Source: Rikenellaceae bacterium (GTDB lineage Bacteria; Bacteroidota; Bacteroidia; Bacteroidales; Rikenellaceae). Taken from it: DNA of 57,863 nt. The notes under the pieces were generated by a model. It ran no database searches. It saw nothing but the letters and a program-made list of their open reading frames with translations, and was not told the origin of the DNA. This document shows, piece by piece, positions 1-9,039 of this stretch. The DNA is taken from contig SUZE01000014.1 in the NCBI GenBank assembly GCA_015060075.1, positions 1 to 57,863 of the forward strand. Reading direction: 5' to 3'. Positions within the stretch are counted from its first letter, which is position 1. The number at the start of each line of letters is the position of its first letter. The translations under genes were made by a program, and so were the position numbers.

Positions 1-74
1 TTGTCAGCAACCTCTGCTACCTGAGCCTCAGAGAGCACCGGAGTGACAATGAAAACGGTTTCGTAATTGTTCAT
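1..74 (-). CDS. rpsF: 30S ribosomal protein S6, N-terminal fragment
   Basis: Only the first 24 codons are inside the window; the gene runs off the left edge. The start codon is the reverse complement of 72-74. The readable peptide begins MNNYETVFIVTPVLSEAQ, which is the typical start of Bacteroidetes S6 (first beta strand, then helix 1). S6 binds the central domain of 16S rRNA with S18. A good promoter lies just upstream on the same strand at 115-144. The call rests on 24 residues but the pattern is characteristic. Confidence 0.85.
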   Translation of the reverse strand, partial: MNNYETVFIVTPVLSEAQVAEVAD

Positions 75-114
75 AATTGTTTAATTATTAAATGTTTTGT
101 GCTATTTAGCGGTG

Positions 115-144
115 CAAAGGTAGTAAAAAATTGATAATTGGCAA
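115..144 (-). promoter_or_regulatory. Bacteroidetes -7/-33 promoter for rpsF
   Basis: On the minus strand TACCTTTG (115-122) matches the -7 consensus TAnnTTTG. TTG at 142-144, 19 bases upstream, serves as -33. The -33 falls inside a short AT-rich repeat (129-157). Confidence 0.65.
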
Positions 145-157
145 TTGATAATTGATA
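129..157. repeat. Short intergenic repeat, AATTGATAATTG type
   Basis: Tandem near-copies of AATTGATAATTG/AATTGGCAATTG. Related AATTGACAATTGACA tracts occur at 26425-26454 and 50166-50197. Confidence 0.6.
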
Positions 158-182
158 TTTTTTTCAAAAAATGCTGATTTAT

Positions 183-212
183 TTTGGGATTGGAGAAAAA
201 ACGCTACATTTG
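183..212 (+). promoter_or_regulatory. -7/-33 promoter for the EEP lipoprotein
   Basis: TTTG at 183-186, an 18-base spacer, then TACATTTG at 205-212, matching the TAnnTTTG -7 box. Transcription would start about 20 bases before the ATG at 240. Confidence 0.7.
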
Positions 213-239
213 TAGAATAAAACAACTATCCTCAAAAAA

Positions 240-1904
240 ATGAAAAGAGTTCTACTAGTATTGACTGTTATATCTATCTTGGTTGTGGGTTGTCAGCCCG
301 ATAGTGGTAGCGAAAACGTTAGTGCTCAGGATGATGGCACGCTGGATATCTCGCTTTCGCAAACCACTCGCACCTCGTTGGGTGCAGGCGACGACAAAGG
401 TGTATATCCGACCTATTGGAGTATAGGCGACCAAGTTGTCGTAAATGGCGAGTTGTCCGACGAGGTGTCGGCCGATGAGTATAACAAATCTACTGCCGAG
501 TTTGAATTTCCCGAGAGCAATATCACTGCCCCATACAGCGTAACGTATCCTTACTGTTCGCTAACCTCGGCAGAAAAGACCTATGTGGAGTTCCCTGCAA
601 CGCAGGAGTTTGTGAATGGAACTATCTCGCCAAATAGTGCGCCAATGTGCGGTTATGCCGAGAGCGGCAAAGAGATTTCGCTCCAACACCTATCGGCAAT
701 TTTGCACATTCCCGTAAAGGCGGAATATGGCAAGAGTGTCAATCTGAAAGAGGTGGTTGTTACATCGACCTCTGGTGCAAAGTTGTCGGGTGTGTTTAAG
801 GTTGATTGTCAGAATGCAACAACCTATTCTACAAATAGTTGCAAGAGTACTCTAACATACACCTTCCCTACGAATTTTTCTCTTTTAGCAGCCGAGATAA
901 GCGACCTCTACATATCCGTTCCGGCCGGCGAAATTGGCGACTGCATATTCGAGTTTGTTGAGGTTTCGGGCGATAAGATGACCGCCACTTGGAGTTCGAG
1001 CGAGGCTTTGTCACGAGGTGTGGTGCAGGAGTTCAATGTCATCTGTTACGAAAGGGGGGCGCAGTGCGAGTTGGAGTTGCGAGATGCGACAGTGCCTGCA
1101 TTTAAGAAATATGCGAGTGCCGACGAGATTAAAATCGTAAGTTTTAATGTGCGCACAACGCTTACAGAGTCGAATGGAATTACTTGGGATAGTCGCAAGG
1201 AGGCGTGCCTTCAAATTCTTAAAGACCATATGCCTGCTCTTATCGGTGTTCAGGAGGCGAAGTATTCTCACCATTGGACCTATCTGAAAGAACAGCTTAC
1301 AGACGAATACTCGGGTTTCGGTGTAAATCGAGATACCGGCAAAGAGAGTGGTAGTGGCGAGACGATGGGCATTTTGTATAACAGGAGTGTTTTGCAGAAG
1401 TTGGATGGTGGAACTTTTTGGCTCTCCGAAACGCCCAATGTGCCGTCGAAGGGCTTTGGTGCAAATCATTATAGATGTGCTACTTGGGGTATCTTTAAGC
1501 ATAGGGGCACGGGCAAGAAAATCTGTTATATCAATACCCATCTCGATCACCAATCTGCGTTGGCTCGGGTCGAGGGTATGAAGATTATATCGCGCTTCTT
1601 CCAGACATACAGAAAAGACCACCTTCTGTTCTTGTCGGCAGATTTTAATATGTCATCTGAAAACGAGGCGATGGATGTTGTCGAGTCGTATATGCACAAC
1701 ACTCGTAAGGTGGCACCCGAAGGGCTTACTGACTACAATACCACCTATAATGCCTATACCGAAAGCAAGTATAGCATTATCGACCATATCTATTGCAGCA
1801 ACTACTTAAAGGCTGTTGAGTATCACACGATAAACGAGCAGTACAACAACACGGTCTATTGCTCGGACCACTATCCTATCTATTCGATCATTGGATTGGA
1901 ATAG
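240..1904 (+). CDS. Lipoprotein: fimbrillin-like domain plus endonuclease/exonuclease/phosphatase domain
   Basis: A 554-residue exported lipoprotein. The N-terminus is a signal sequence ending in a lipobox (LVVGC, Cys18). Residues about 30-285 form a module with TRTSLG, YWSIGDQVVVNG, a MCGY motif and LQHLSAIL. The same pattern recurs in the proteins at 30959-33442, 33460-35937 and 37987-42654 and resembles the fimbrillin-like/Mfa-like pilin family (inference). Residues about 293-552 are an EEP fold: catalytic Glu in IGVQEAK, NTHLDH, SADFNM and the final SDHYPI. EEP enzymes cut phosphodiester or phosphomonoester bonds using Mg2+; the substrate could be DNA, a sphingolipid or a phosphorylated sugar. 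Surface or periplasmic location is expected. It has its own promoter and a strong terminator, so it is probably monocistronic. Confidence 0.8.
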   Translation: MKRVLLVLTVISILVVGCQPDSGSENVSAQDDGTLDISLSQTTRTSLGAGDDKGVYPTYWSIGDQVVVNGELSDEVSADEYNKSTAEFEFPESNITAPYSVTYPYCSLTSAEKTYVEFPATQEFVNGTISPNSAPMCGYAESGKEISLQHLSAILHIPVKAEYGKSVNLKEVVVTSTSGAKLSGVFKVDCQNATTYSTNSCKSTLTYTFPTNFSLLAAEISDLYISVPAGEIGDCIFEFVEVSGDKMTATWSSSEALSRGVVQEFNVICYERGAQCELELRDATVPAFKKYASADEIKIVSFNVRTTLTESNGITWDSRKEACLQILKDHMPALIGVQEAKYSHHWTYLKEQLTDEYSGFGVNRDTGKESGSGETMGILYNRSVLQKLDGGTFWLSETPNVPSKGFGANHYRCATWGIFKHRGTGKKICYINTHLDHQSALARVEGMKIISRFFQTYRKDHLLFLSADFNMSSENEAMDVVESYMHNTRKVAPEGLTDYNTTYNAYTESKYSIIDHIYCSNYLKAVEYHTINEQYNNTVYCSDHYPIYSIIGLE

Positions 1905-1933
1905 TACTATGCAACTTCTGTCAATTGCGATTG

Positions 1934-1957
1934 AGAGCGTAGAAATACGCTCTTTTT
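1934..1957 (+). terminator. Intrinsic terminator after the EEP lipoprotein
   Basis: Stem GAGCGTA/TACGCTC with a GAAA loop, followed by TTTTTG. It lies between two convergent genes. Confidence 0.8.
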
Positions 1958-1962
1958 GTTGA

Positions 1963-2409
1963 TTACAAGTGGCTTGCGGTGAGTAGCCAGATGTAGTACC
2001 ACGCCACAAATCGTCCGAACTTACCGAGGAGCATAAAGAGCGCTGATGGTACAAATTTTACACGGAAGAAACCGAGCGCAATGGCGAGTACATCACCGAT
2101 GAAAGGCACCCACGAGAGGAGTGCTACCCATGCGCCATATTTGTCGATTTTGGCTTTGTGCTTGGCAATGGATTCGGGCTTGGCTCCGAGTTTCTCTATC
2201 CATTCCCACTTGCCCATACGACCTATGCCGTATGAGGTTAGACCACCGAGGAAGTTGCCGATTGTGGCTATGGTGATAACTGCCCAAGGCGAGCCGCCTG
2301 CAACGAGCATACCCACCAACAGAACATCTGCGCTGAACGGCACAACCGTTGATGCAAGAAACGACCCGATAAAGAGTCCGAAATATCCTAAGTCTAATAG
2401 CCAATCCAT
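1963..2409 (-). CDS. DedA/YqaA-like membrane protein (SNARE-associated family)
   Basis: A 148-residue membrane protein. The first segment (FGLFIGSFLASTVVPFSADVLL) has the buried-helix pattern of the DedA/VTT superfamily. It is followed by GNFLGGLTSYGIGR, the conserved glycine-rich reentrant motif, then WVPFIGDVLAIALGFF and a C-terminal membrane helix. DedA relatives act in lipid-carrier flipping and envelope homeostasis; the short YqaA-type group, to which this length belongs, is less well understood. The gene is transcribed alone from a promoter overlapping its start region and converges with the EEP lipoprotein. Family assignment is firm; the exact substrate is unknown. Confidence 0.85.
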   Translation of the reverse strand: MDWLLDLGYFGLFIGSFLASTVVPFSADVLLVGMLVAGGSPWAVITIATIGNFLGGLTSYGIGRMGKWEWIEKLGAKPESIAKHKAKIDKYGAWVALLSWVPFIGDVLAIALGFFRVKFVPSALFMLLGKFGRFVAWYYIWLLTASHL

Positions 2410-2417
2410 AGCGAGTG

Positions 2418-2449
2418 CAAAGATAGTAATTCAAAATTCAAAATTCAAA
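2418..2449 (-). promoter_or_regulatory. -7/-33 promoter for the DedA-like gene
   Basis: Minus-strand TATCTTTG (2418-2425) with TTTG at 2446-2449, 20 bases apart. The -33 box is supplied by the AAAATTC repeat tract. The -7 box ends only 9 bases from the ATG, so the mRNA is nearly leaderless. Confidence 0.65.
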
Positions 2450-2475
2450 ATGCAGAATGCAAAATGTAAAATTAG
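2430..2475. repeat. Short intergenic repeat, TTCAAAA/TGCAAAA type
   Basis: About six 7-8 base near-copies of ATTCAAA drifting into ATGCAAA. It lies in the divergent intergenic region between the DedA-like gene and the TspO-SOD gene. Confidence 0.6.
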
Positions 2476-2529
2476 TTTTCCGTTTTTTGGCTTATTCTTT
2501 GCAAGAATCAGTGCAAAATCGATACGATT

Positions 2530-3603
2530 ATGAGAAAGTTTCTTGCATATTTTATACCTATTCTGCTCGCTTTTGCGGTGGGTGCGCTCGGCTCATATAT
2601 TCAGGGAGATGCGCTCAAAGAGTGGTATCCATACCTCGTGAAATCTCCCGCTACACCGCCTGCTATTGTCTTTCCGATAGCGTGGAGTATTCTCTATGTT
2701 TTAATCGGAGTTTCAGCGGGTACGATGTTGGCAAAGGGCGATATGAGTGTGTTGAGGTTGTGGCTGCTGCAACTATTGCTCAACTTCTTGTGGAGTGTCT
2801 GTTTCTTCGCTCTGCGTAGTCCGTTTATGGGATTGCTTGTGATTCTCGCCCTCGATGTTACGGTAATAGCATACATAATATATACGGCAGGTCGCCGTTC
2901 TGCTGCTGCGTGGCTCTTTGTGCCATATATGTTGTGGCTTATTTTTGCAACATACTTGAACGGATATATCTACATAAACAACCAAAAACCAAAAGGTAAA
3001 ATTACTATGAATACAACTGCTGTGAAATTTGCATTGCCGGCACTCCCTTATGCTGCCGATGCGCTTGCTCCTGTGATGAGCAAAGAGACTATTGATTATC
3101 ACTACGGAAAGCATTTTAAGGCCTATATCGACAATACGAATAGGCTTATCGAGGGTACTCCGTATGAAGGTTTAGGACTTGAAGAGATTGTAAAGAAATC
3201 GGACGGAGCGTTGTTTAATAATGCTGCGCAGGCGTTGAATCATCGTATCTATTTTGATGGTCTTACTCCTGTTCAAAAAGTGATGCCGGCGAAACTCGAA
3301 GAGCGTATTATTCGCGACTTTGGCTCGGTTGAAGAGTTTAATAAAAAGTTTACAGAAACGGCTGTCGGACTATTTGGCTCGGGCTGGGTATGGTTGGTTG
3401 AGAATGGCAAAGGGCAGCTCTCTGTTGTGCCGACAAAAGATGCAGATAATCCTCTGCGTCATCATCTTAACCCTTTGATGTGTGTTGATGTTTGGGAACA
3501 TGCCTACTATCTTGATTATCAAAATCGCCGTGCTGATTTTGTTAAGGCGTATATGAATTTGGTAGATTGGGATAAGGTAGCATCGCGCATGTCGAATGTG
3601 TAG
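2530..3603 (+). CDS. In-frame fusion of a TspO/MBR membrane protein and an Fe/Mn superoxide dismutase
   Basis: One 357-codon frame. Residues 1 to about 149 are a five-helix TspO/MBR (tryptophan-rich sensory/translocator) protein, with PATPPAIVFPIAWSILY and NFLWSVCFFALRSP as family hallmarks and FATYLNGYIYINN as the usual end. About ten polar residues (NNQKPKGKIT) follow, then Met160 begins a full-length superoxide dismutase: LPALPYAADALAP, first metal ligand in HYGKHFKAY, second in AQALNHRIYF, and the Asp and His ligands in DVWEHAYYLDYQNRRADF. Gln in NNAAQALNH is the Fe-type or cambialistic position. TspO proteins bind porphyrins and are tied to oxidative stress; SOD removes superoxide. ATG160 (3007) could also start free SOD. 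A lost stop codon between adjacent genes is the simplest origin. It is followed by a weak hairpin. Confidence 0.9.
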   Translation: MRKFLAYFIPILLAFAVGALGSYIQGDALKEWYPYLVKSPATPPAIVFPIAWSILYVLIGVSAGTMLAKGDMSVLRLWLLQLLLNFLWSVCFFALRSPFMGLLVILALDVTVIAYIIYTAGRRSAAAWLFVPYMLWLIFATYLNGYIYINNQKPKGKITMNTTAVKFALPALPYAADALAPVMSKETIDYHYGKHFKAYIDNTNRLIEGTPYEGLGLEEIVKKSDGALFNNAAQALNHRIYFDGLTPVQKVMPAKLEERIIRDFGSVEEFNKKFTETAVGLFGSGWVWLVENGKGQLSVVPTKDADNPLRHHLNPLMCVDVWEHAYYLDYQNRRADFVKAYMNLVDWDKVASRMSNV

Positions 3604-3622
3604 TATTATGTTTGATTTGTGA

Positions 3623-3676
3623 TAAAATAGAGGGCTCTTGCGGTGAGGTTTGGTACAGGCAAGGGCTCTTTTATTT
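3623..3676 (+). terminator. Imperfect hairpin, possible terminator after TspO-SOD
   Basis: AATAGAGGGCTCTTGC can pair imperfectly with GCAAGGGCTCTTTTATT, with the T-run in the 3' arm. Pairing has mismatches, so the call is tentative. Confidence 0.35.
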
Positions 3677-3793
3677 TGCAAATATATGCAGAATATCATA
3701 TATATCCATACATTTATGTAATCGCTTGATAATGAGGAAATTACCCCCTCCATGAGGTTTTTGGAGCAAAAATGGTCTAAATCTGCTATTTTA

Positions 3794-3825
3794 TTTGATA
3801 ATTTGATATATTTTGCTTATATTTG
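3794..3825 (+). promoter_or_regulatory. -7/-33 promoter for the glycan operon, with about 190-base leader
   Basis: TTTG at 3794-3797, a 20-base spacer and TATATTTG at 3818-3825. This puts the start of transcription near 3831 and leaves a leader of about 190 bases before the first ATG at 4025. I see no clear riboswitch or ops-like element in it. The stretch 3677-3793 holds nothing I can name. Confidence 0.6.
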
Positions 3826-4024
3826 CATTGTGGTAGTAGCCCCTTATGCATGCGTGCGATGTCGGTTATAGTGGCATTTGCTTTGTGTGTTTGAGTTTGG
3901 TGAGTGTTTAAATCGCTATAAGTTAGTGTTTTATATTCTTGTCGAAGCCTTGCGAGTATATGCTTTGTGAAGGTTGGGTGAAAGCTGGTAATATTTTTTG
4001 AAACACAATTAACCCCGATAAATT

Positions 4025-5041
4025 ATGTTGCCGATTGAATCCGAAAAGATTAGAAAGAATGAAAGTGTGAATGATGGTTTGCATATTCATCTCTACTTTG
4101 ATGAGAGTAGTTCTGTGTGGATGGCGTGCGGAAGCTCAGCCTATTTGCTTCGTTTGTTCGTTAAACGGATGAAATTTGATTGTTTGAGAGGTTTTTCGGA
4201 GACGTTACAGATGCCTTGTACCCTTATAAATGGCGATACGGTAAAGTTGGTAATGGAGTATTTGCAGGTTGAGACGCATGAGCCGAAGTCTTATATCTGC
4301 TTGGTAGAGACGCAAACTTTTGACAAAGATGATTATGCCCGATGGGTTGAGAAATTGTGTCAGGTTAAAGCTATTGATAGGGAGAAAGTTGCAACTCCCG
4401 TCAGCCACTTAGTTCCGAAAGATACCTATATTGCAGATGGCATGTCCTCGTGGGAGAGAAATATCAAGCGCATGTTCGACTGCCTTTTCGCCTTTATTGC
4501 GATAGTGGTGTTCTCTCCACTCTACTTGATATGCTATGTGCTTATCAAGAGGGAAGATGGCGGTCCGGCGATATATAAGCAGGAGCGTATCGGTCGCTTT
4601 GGTCGCCCGTTCTACATCTATAAGTTTCGTTCGATGCGTTTGGACGCCGAGAAAATGGGGCCTCAATTGAGCCATTCGGGAGGTGATTCGGACCCTCGAT
4701 TGACTAAGGTGGGAGCTTTTATTCGTGCTCATCATTTGGACGAGTTGCCTCAGTTGTATAATGTTTTTGTTGGAGATATGTCGTTTGTTGGACCTCGTCC
4801 GGAGCGAAAATTTTATATCGACCAAATTGTTGAGTACGACAAACGATATGTCTATCTCTATCAAATTCGTCCGGGTGTAACTTCACCAGCTACGCTGTAC
4901 AATGGCTACACTGACACGATGGAGAAGATGTTGAGTCGATTGGAGTGGGATTTGTACTATTTGGGACATCGCTCTTGGTGGCTTGATATATCTATTCTCT
5001 TCAAAACTTTTTGCAGAATAGTCTTTGGAAAGATATTTTAA
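4025..5041 (+). CDS. Polyprenyl-phosphate sugar-1-phosphate transferase with an N-terminal extension
   Basis: A 338-residue initiating glycosyltransferase of the bacterial sugar transferase family (WcaJ/PglC type). The catalytic part spans about 145-338: a membrane helix (about 151-173), then [40 protein letters not shown] and [11 protein letters not shown]. These enzymes move a sugar-phosphate from a UDP-sugar to undecaprenyl phosphate and start capsule or O-antigen repeat units. Residues 1-140 are soluble and not recognised; they replace the usual four-helix or CoA-binding-like N-terminus of WcaJ. It is the first gene of the plus-strand run and is 23 bases before the next gene. Confidence 0.88.
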   Translation: MLPIESEKIRKNESVNDGLHIHLYFDESSSVWMACGSSAYLLRLFVKRMKFDCLRGFSETLQMPCTLINGDTVKLVMEYLQVETHEPKSYICLVETQTFDKDDYARWVEKLCQVKAIDREKVATPVSHLVPKDTYIADGMSSWERNIKRMFDCLFAFIAIVVFSPLYLICYVLIKREDGGPAIYKQERIGRFGRPFYIYKFRSMRLDAEKMGPQLSHSGGDSDPRLTKVGAFIRAHHLDELPQLYNVFVGDMSFVGPRPERKFYIDQIVEYDKRYVYLYQIRPGVTSPATLYNGYTDTMEKMLSRLEWDLYYLGHRSWWLDISILFKTFCRIVFGKIF

Positions 5042-5064
5042 ACCTTAATAATTCGATTTTGACA

Positions 5065-6273
5065 GTGAAAATTGCAGTAGCAGGTACAGGTTATGTAGGA
5101 ATGTCAATTGCGACACTCCTGGCTCAGCATAACGAAGTCGTTGCTGTGGATATAGTGCCCGAAAAGGTCGAAAAGGTGAATAATCGCCAATCGCCAATTC
5201 AGGACGAATATATCGAAAAATACCTCTCCGAGAAGAGTTTGAACCTTCGAGCAACGCTTGATGCCAAGTTGGCATATAGTGGTGCCGACTTTGTTGTGAT
5301 TGCTACCCCGACAAACTACGATAGCGATAGAAATTTCTTCGACACTTCGGCAGTCGAGGCGGTGATAAAGGTCGTGATGGAGGTGAATCCAAATGCAGTG
5401 ATGGTTGTGAAATCGACCGTTCCGGTTGGATTTACGGAGATGGCTCGTGCGAAATATGCACCTGCAAAGTTGCTCTTCTCTCCGGAGTTTTTGCGTGAGA
5501 GTATGGCGTTGTACGACAACCTCTATCCGAGCCGAATCATAGTCGGTTGTCCTGAGGGTGACGAGTATCTTGATAAGGCTGCACACACATTTGCGGCATT
5601 GTTGCAGCAGGGGGCATTGAAGCAGGATATTCCGACTCTTTTTATGGGCCTGACCGAGGCGGAGGCAGTGAAACTCTTTGCCAATACATTTTTGGCGTTG
5701 CGAGTAAGCTATTTCAATGAGTTGGATACCTACGCTGAGGTGAAAGGGCTCGATACGGAGTCGATAATTCGGGGTGTTGGTCTTGACCCTCGAATCGGAA
5801 TGCACTATAACAATCCTTCGTTTGGCTATGGAGGGTATTGCTTACCGAAGGATACGAAGCAACTGTTGGCGAATTATGACGATGTTCCGCAGAATATGAT
5901 GTCGGCGATAGTTGAGAGCAACAGAACGCGTAAGGATTTTATCGCTGAGCAGGTGCTGCATAAAGCGGAACGGTTGAGTGGAGGCGGTCGAATGGTTGTC
6001 GGCATCTATCGCTTGACGATGAAGACCGACTCGGATAATTTCCGTCATAGTGCAATACAGGGCATAATGCGCCGATTGAGGGCAAAAGGTGCAGAGGTAG
6101 TAATATATGAACCGACTTTGCAGAGTGGAGAGAAGTTTTTTGACTGCGAGGTTGTGAATGATTTGGAACAATTTAAGGAGTTGTCGTGCGTGATTTTGGC
6201 AAATCGCAACGATGAGATACTTGCTGATGTCGCAGATAGAATTTACACACGCGATATCTTTGGAAGAGATTAG
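5065..6273 (+). CDS. ugd: UDP-glucose 6-dehydrogenase family
   Basis: UDP-glucose (or GDP-mannose/UDP-N-acetylhexosamine) 6-dehydrogenase, making the nucleotide-uronic acid for polysaccharide synthesis. The N-terminal Rossmann motif AVAGTGYVG starts three residues into the protein. The catalytic Cys lies in [23 protein letters not shown] and the Lys/Asn of [16 protein letters not shown] are further family marks. I chose GTG at 5065 because it gives the family-standard VKIAVAG start (402 residues). TTG at 5059 is the alternative, and an ATG at 5011 would overlap the previous gene. Substrate specificity cannot be read from sequence alone, but this compact form is closest to UDP-glucose enzymes. 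Confidence 0.88.
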   Translation: MKIAVAGTGYVGMSIATLLAQHNEVVAVDIVPEKVEKVNNRQSPIQDEYIEKYLSEKSLNLRATLDAKLAYSGADFVVIATPTNYDSDRNFFDTSAVEAVIKVVMEVNPNAVMVVKSTVPVGFTEMARAKYAPAKLLFSPEFLRESMALYDNLYPSRIIVGCPEGDEYLDKAAHTFAALLQQGALKQDIPTLFMGLTEAEAVKLFANTFLALRVSYFNELDTYAEVKGLDTESIIRGVGLDPRIGMHYNNPSFGYGGYCLPKDTKQLLANYDDVPQNMMSAIVESNRTRKDFIAEQVLHKAERLSGGGRMVVGIYRLTMKTDSDNFRHSAIQGIMRRLRAKGAEVVIYEPTLQSGEKFFDCEVVNDLEQFKELSCVILANRNDEILADVADRIYTRDIFGRD

Positions 6274-6281
6274 AAACAGTT

Positions 6282-8096
6282 ATGCAGGCAGTGATTTTGG
6301 CGGCCGGAATGGGTCGCCGTTTGGGAGAACTTACGGGCGATAATACCAAGTGTATGCTCGAAGTAAATGGGGTGAAATTGATAGATAGAGCTTTGGCGTG
6401 CTTGTCGGAACTTAATCTATCTCGTGTGGTTCTTGTTGTGGGATATAAGGGCGAGAATGTAAAGCGTTATGTCGGCAATAACTACAAGGGAATGGAGGTG
6501 GTTTATGTCGATAATCCGATTTATGACAAGACCAACAATATCTACTCGCTCTATTTAGCGAAAGAGTATTTGGTGGCGGAAGATACTTTACTTTTGGAGT
6601 CAGACCTCATTTACGAGCCGGCTGTTTTGCACCGTATTGTTGAGAATGATTATCCGAACTTGGCACTTGTCGATAAGTATGAAAGCTGGATGGACGGTAC
6701 GGTCGTATTGCTTAATGATGAGGGTAAAATCAAGAACTTTATCTCGAAGCGAGATTTTAAGTACTCGGATATAGACCATTATTACAAGACCGTAAATATC
6801 TACAAGTTCAGCAAGGAGTTCTCGGCAACGCACTACGTGCCATTTTTGAAGGCCTATTGTCAGGCGTTGGGCAGAAATGAGTACTACGAGCAGGTGTTGA
6901 AGGTCATCACACTTCTCGATGATTCGCCATTGAAGGCTCTCCCGTTGCAGGGTGAGCAGTGGTACGAGATTGATGATATTCAAGACCTCGATATCGCATC
7001 GGGAATGTTTGAGGAGAGCGATGAAAAGCGGTATAAGGCTTTGACCTCTCGCTACGGTGGCTATTGGCGATATCCGCACATGTTGGATTTCTGCTATTTG
7101 GTAAATCCCTACTTCCCTCCAACACAGATGCTCGATGAGATTAAGGCTTCGTTTGAAACGCTGCTGCGTGAGTACCCTTCGGGTATGAGGGTGAATAGTC
7201 TGTTGGCAGCAAAGAACTTTTCGGTTAAGCAGGAGTATATTGTAGTGGGCAATGGTGCTGCCGAATTGATTAAGGCGTTGATTGAGCGACACACATCGAC
7301 ACTTGGCGTTATCTATCCGACCTTCGAGGAGTATCCGAATCGCTCGGTGCGTGAGAATATCGTGTCGTACATACCGACAAACGCCGACAAACACTACTCG
7401 GCTGATGATATTATTGCATTCTATGCCGATAAGGAGATTGAAACATTGTTGCTGATTAATCCCGATAACCCTTCGGGCAACTATATCCCGTATGGCGATT
7501 TGTTGCGTTTGATTGAGTGGTGCAAGGGGCGTGGTGTGAAGTTTATTGTCGATGAGTCGTTTGTCGATTTTGTTGATGTTGAGGGAGAGTTCTCGCTGCT
7601 GCACAACGACCTGCTTGGCGCAAATCCACACCTTGTGGTCGTGAAGAGTATATCGAAGTCGTATGGCGTGCCGGGCTTGCGCCTCGGAGTGTTGGCGAGT
7701 GGCGATACAGCACTTATTGCTGAACTGAAAAAGGAGGTCGCTATATGGAATATCAACTCGTTTGGCGAGTTCTATATGCAGATTTACGAGAAGTACCACA
7801 AAGACTACCTTCGTGCCTGTGAGCAGTTCCGTGAGGAGCGCAAACTCTTCTTTGAGGAGTTGCAGCAGATAGATTTCTTGCGAGTTATCCCGTCACAAGC
7901 CAACTACTTTATGTGTGAGTTGGTGGGTGAACGCTACACCTCGCATGAGTTGGCTGTTAAATTGCTCACACAGTATAATATCCTCATTAAGGATTGCTCG
8001 GGCAAGTCGGCATTTGATGGTGGCGAATATATCCGTATAGCGGTGCGTGACCGCAAGGATAACCACTATCTCGTTGAATCGTTAAAGGCGTTGTAG
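6282..8096 (+). CDS. Bifunctional CTP:phospho-amine cytidylyltransferase / PLP aminotransferase (PntC-like)
   Basis: A 604-residue fusion. Residues 1 to about 245 are a LicC-type nucleotidyltransferase (ILAAGMGRRLGELTGDNTKC, LLESDLIY for the metal Asp, EIDDIQDLD near the end). Residues about 260-604 are a fold-type I PLP enzyme of the HisC/CobD group: NPDNPSGNY, DESFVDF for the ring Asp, and the Schiff-base Lys in SISKSYGVPGLRLG. The same order is known for PntC proteins, which activate 2-aminoethylphosphonate as a CMP ester. No phosphoenolpyruvate mutase or phosphonopyruvate decarboxylase is in the window, so the activated group may instead be a phosphate ester such as phosphoethanolamine; CobD-type domains can decarboxylate. 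The neighbour LicD at 9040 is the expected transferase. Domain calls are firm, substrate is inference. Confidence 0.8.
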   Translation: MQAVILAAGMGRRLGELTGDNTKCMLEVNGVKLIDRALACLSELNLSRVVLVVGYKGENVKRYVGNNYKGMEVVYVDNPIYDKTNNIYSLYLAKEYLVAEDTLLLESDLIYEPAVLHRIVENDYPNLALVDKYESWMDGTVVLLNDEGKIKNFISKRDFKYSDIDHYYKTVNIYKFSKEFSATHYVPFLKAYCQALGRNEYYEQVLKVITLLDDSPLKALPLQGEQWYEIDDIQDLDIASGMFEESDEKRYKALTSRYGGYWRYPHMLDFCYLVNPYFPPTQMLDEIKASFETLLREYPSGMRVNSLLAAKNFSVKQEYIVVGNGAAELIKALIERHTSTLGVIYPTFEEYPNRSVRENIVSYIPTNADKHYSADDIIAFYADKEIETLLLINPDNPSGNYIPYGDLLRLIEWCKGRGVKFIVDESFVDFVDVEGEFSLLHNDLLGANPHLVVVKSISKSYGVPGLRLGVLASGDTALIAELKKEVAIWNINSFGEFYMQIYEKYHKDYLRACEQFREERKLFFEELQQIDFLRVIPSQANYFMCELVGERYTSHELAVKLLTQYNILIKDCSGKSAFDGGEYIRIAVRDRKDNHYLVESLKAL

Positions 8097-8100
8097 GGAG

Positions 8101-8994
8101 ATGAAAAATATATCGGACAAGGAGATTATTGATTTAGGCATTACACCAGCGGAGTGTGTCGAGTGGGTGACAGAGGCTTTTAAGATGAAGCACGAATGTC
8201 AGCTCCCTGCAAAGATGTCGGTTCATCCGCAGGGCAACGATTTTATAACAACAATGCCGTGCTTGTTGCCAAGTGAGTATAATACTTTCGGAGTTAAAGT
8301 GGTATCTCGTGTTGTAGGTAGAGTGCCTGCGTTAAAGAGCGATTTGCTGCTTTTCGATACTATATCGGGAGAGATTAAGGCGAAGGTTGAGACCAATTGG
8401 ATAACCTCAATGCGCACGGGTGCTGTGGCGGCATTGGCAATCAAAACATTTAGAAATTCGCAGTCGAAAATCTACTCCTTTATGGGACTCGGACATACGG
8501 CAAAGGCAACAATGAGGTGCTTACATGCTATATTGCCCGATGAAACATATACGGTGCGTTTGTTGAGATATAAGGACCAAGCAGAACGTTTTGCAACAGA
8601 GTTCTCTTGCTTCTCAAATATTTCGTTCGAGATTGTTGATACGATGGAGGCATTGGTAGAGGGTGCAGATGTTGTGGTGTCTTGTATAACTGATGCAAAC
8701 GGTGTACTGTTGGAGGATACGAGCAAATTCAAAAAAGGCGTTTTGGTTGTACCCGTGCATACTCGTGGATTTCAGAATTGCGATACAGTTTTTGATAAAG
8801 TTTTTGCAGACGACACCGCCCATGTCCGAGGATTTAGATATTTTGACCAATTTAAGCAGTTTGGCGAAATTGGAGATGTCCTATTGGGAAATATTCGGGG
8901 ACGAGAGTCAGACGAAGAGAGAATACTATCGTATAATATCGGACTTGGACTGCACGATGTCTACTATTCGCAAAAGATATACGATAAGCTGTAA
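8101..8994 (+). CDS. Ornithine cyclodeaminase / mu-crystallin family NAD(P)-dependent enzyme
   Basis: 297 residues, starting four bases after the previous stop. Marks of the OCD/mu-crystallin family are LPAKMSVHP (conserved Lys), FGVKVVSR, DLLLFDTISGEIKA, the substrate-binding SMRTGAVAALA and the dinucleotide loop FMGLGHTAKATM. Members include ornithine cyclodeaminase, alanine and opine dehydrogenases, ketimine reductases and SbnB. All handle an imine next to a carboxylate. Position between the aminotransferase fusion and LicD suggests it prepares or modifies the amino group used to decorate the glycan. That is inference from context only. It is slightly shorter than the usual 310-330 residues. 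Confidence 0.8.
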   Translation: MKNISDKEIIDLGITPAECVEWVTEAFKMKHECQLPAKMSVHPQGNDFITTMPCLLPSEYNTFGVKVVSRVVGRVPALKSDLLLFDTISGEIKAKVETNWITSMRTGAVAALAIKTFRNSQSKIYSFMGLGHTAKATMRCLHAILPDETYTVRLLRYKDQAERFATEFSCFSNISFEIVDTMEALVEGADVVVSCITDANGVLLEDTSKFKKGVLVVPVHTRGFQNCDTVFDKVFADDTAHVRGFRYFDQFKQFGEIGDVLLGNIRGRESDEERILSYNIGLGLHDVYYSQKIYDKL

Positions 8995-9039
8995 TGCTTA
9001 GCAGGAGACCTGCAACTAATATACCCAAACAAAGCAGTT

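Noticed and set aside
6600..7799. 399-codon minus-strand open frame inside the cytidylyltransferase-aminotransferase
   Set aside because: Antisense shadow; the plus strand encodes complete known domains.
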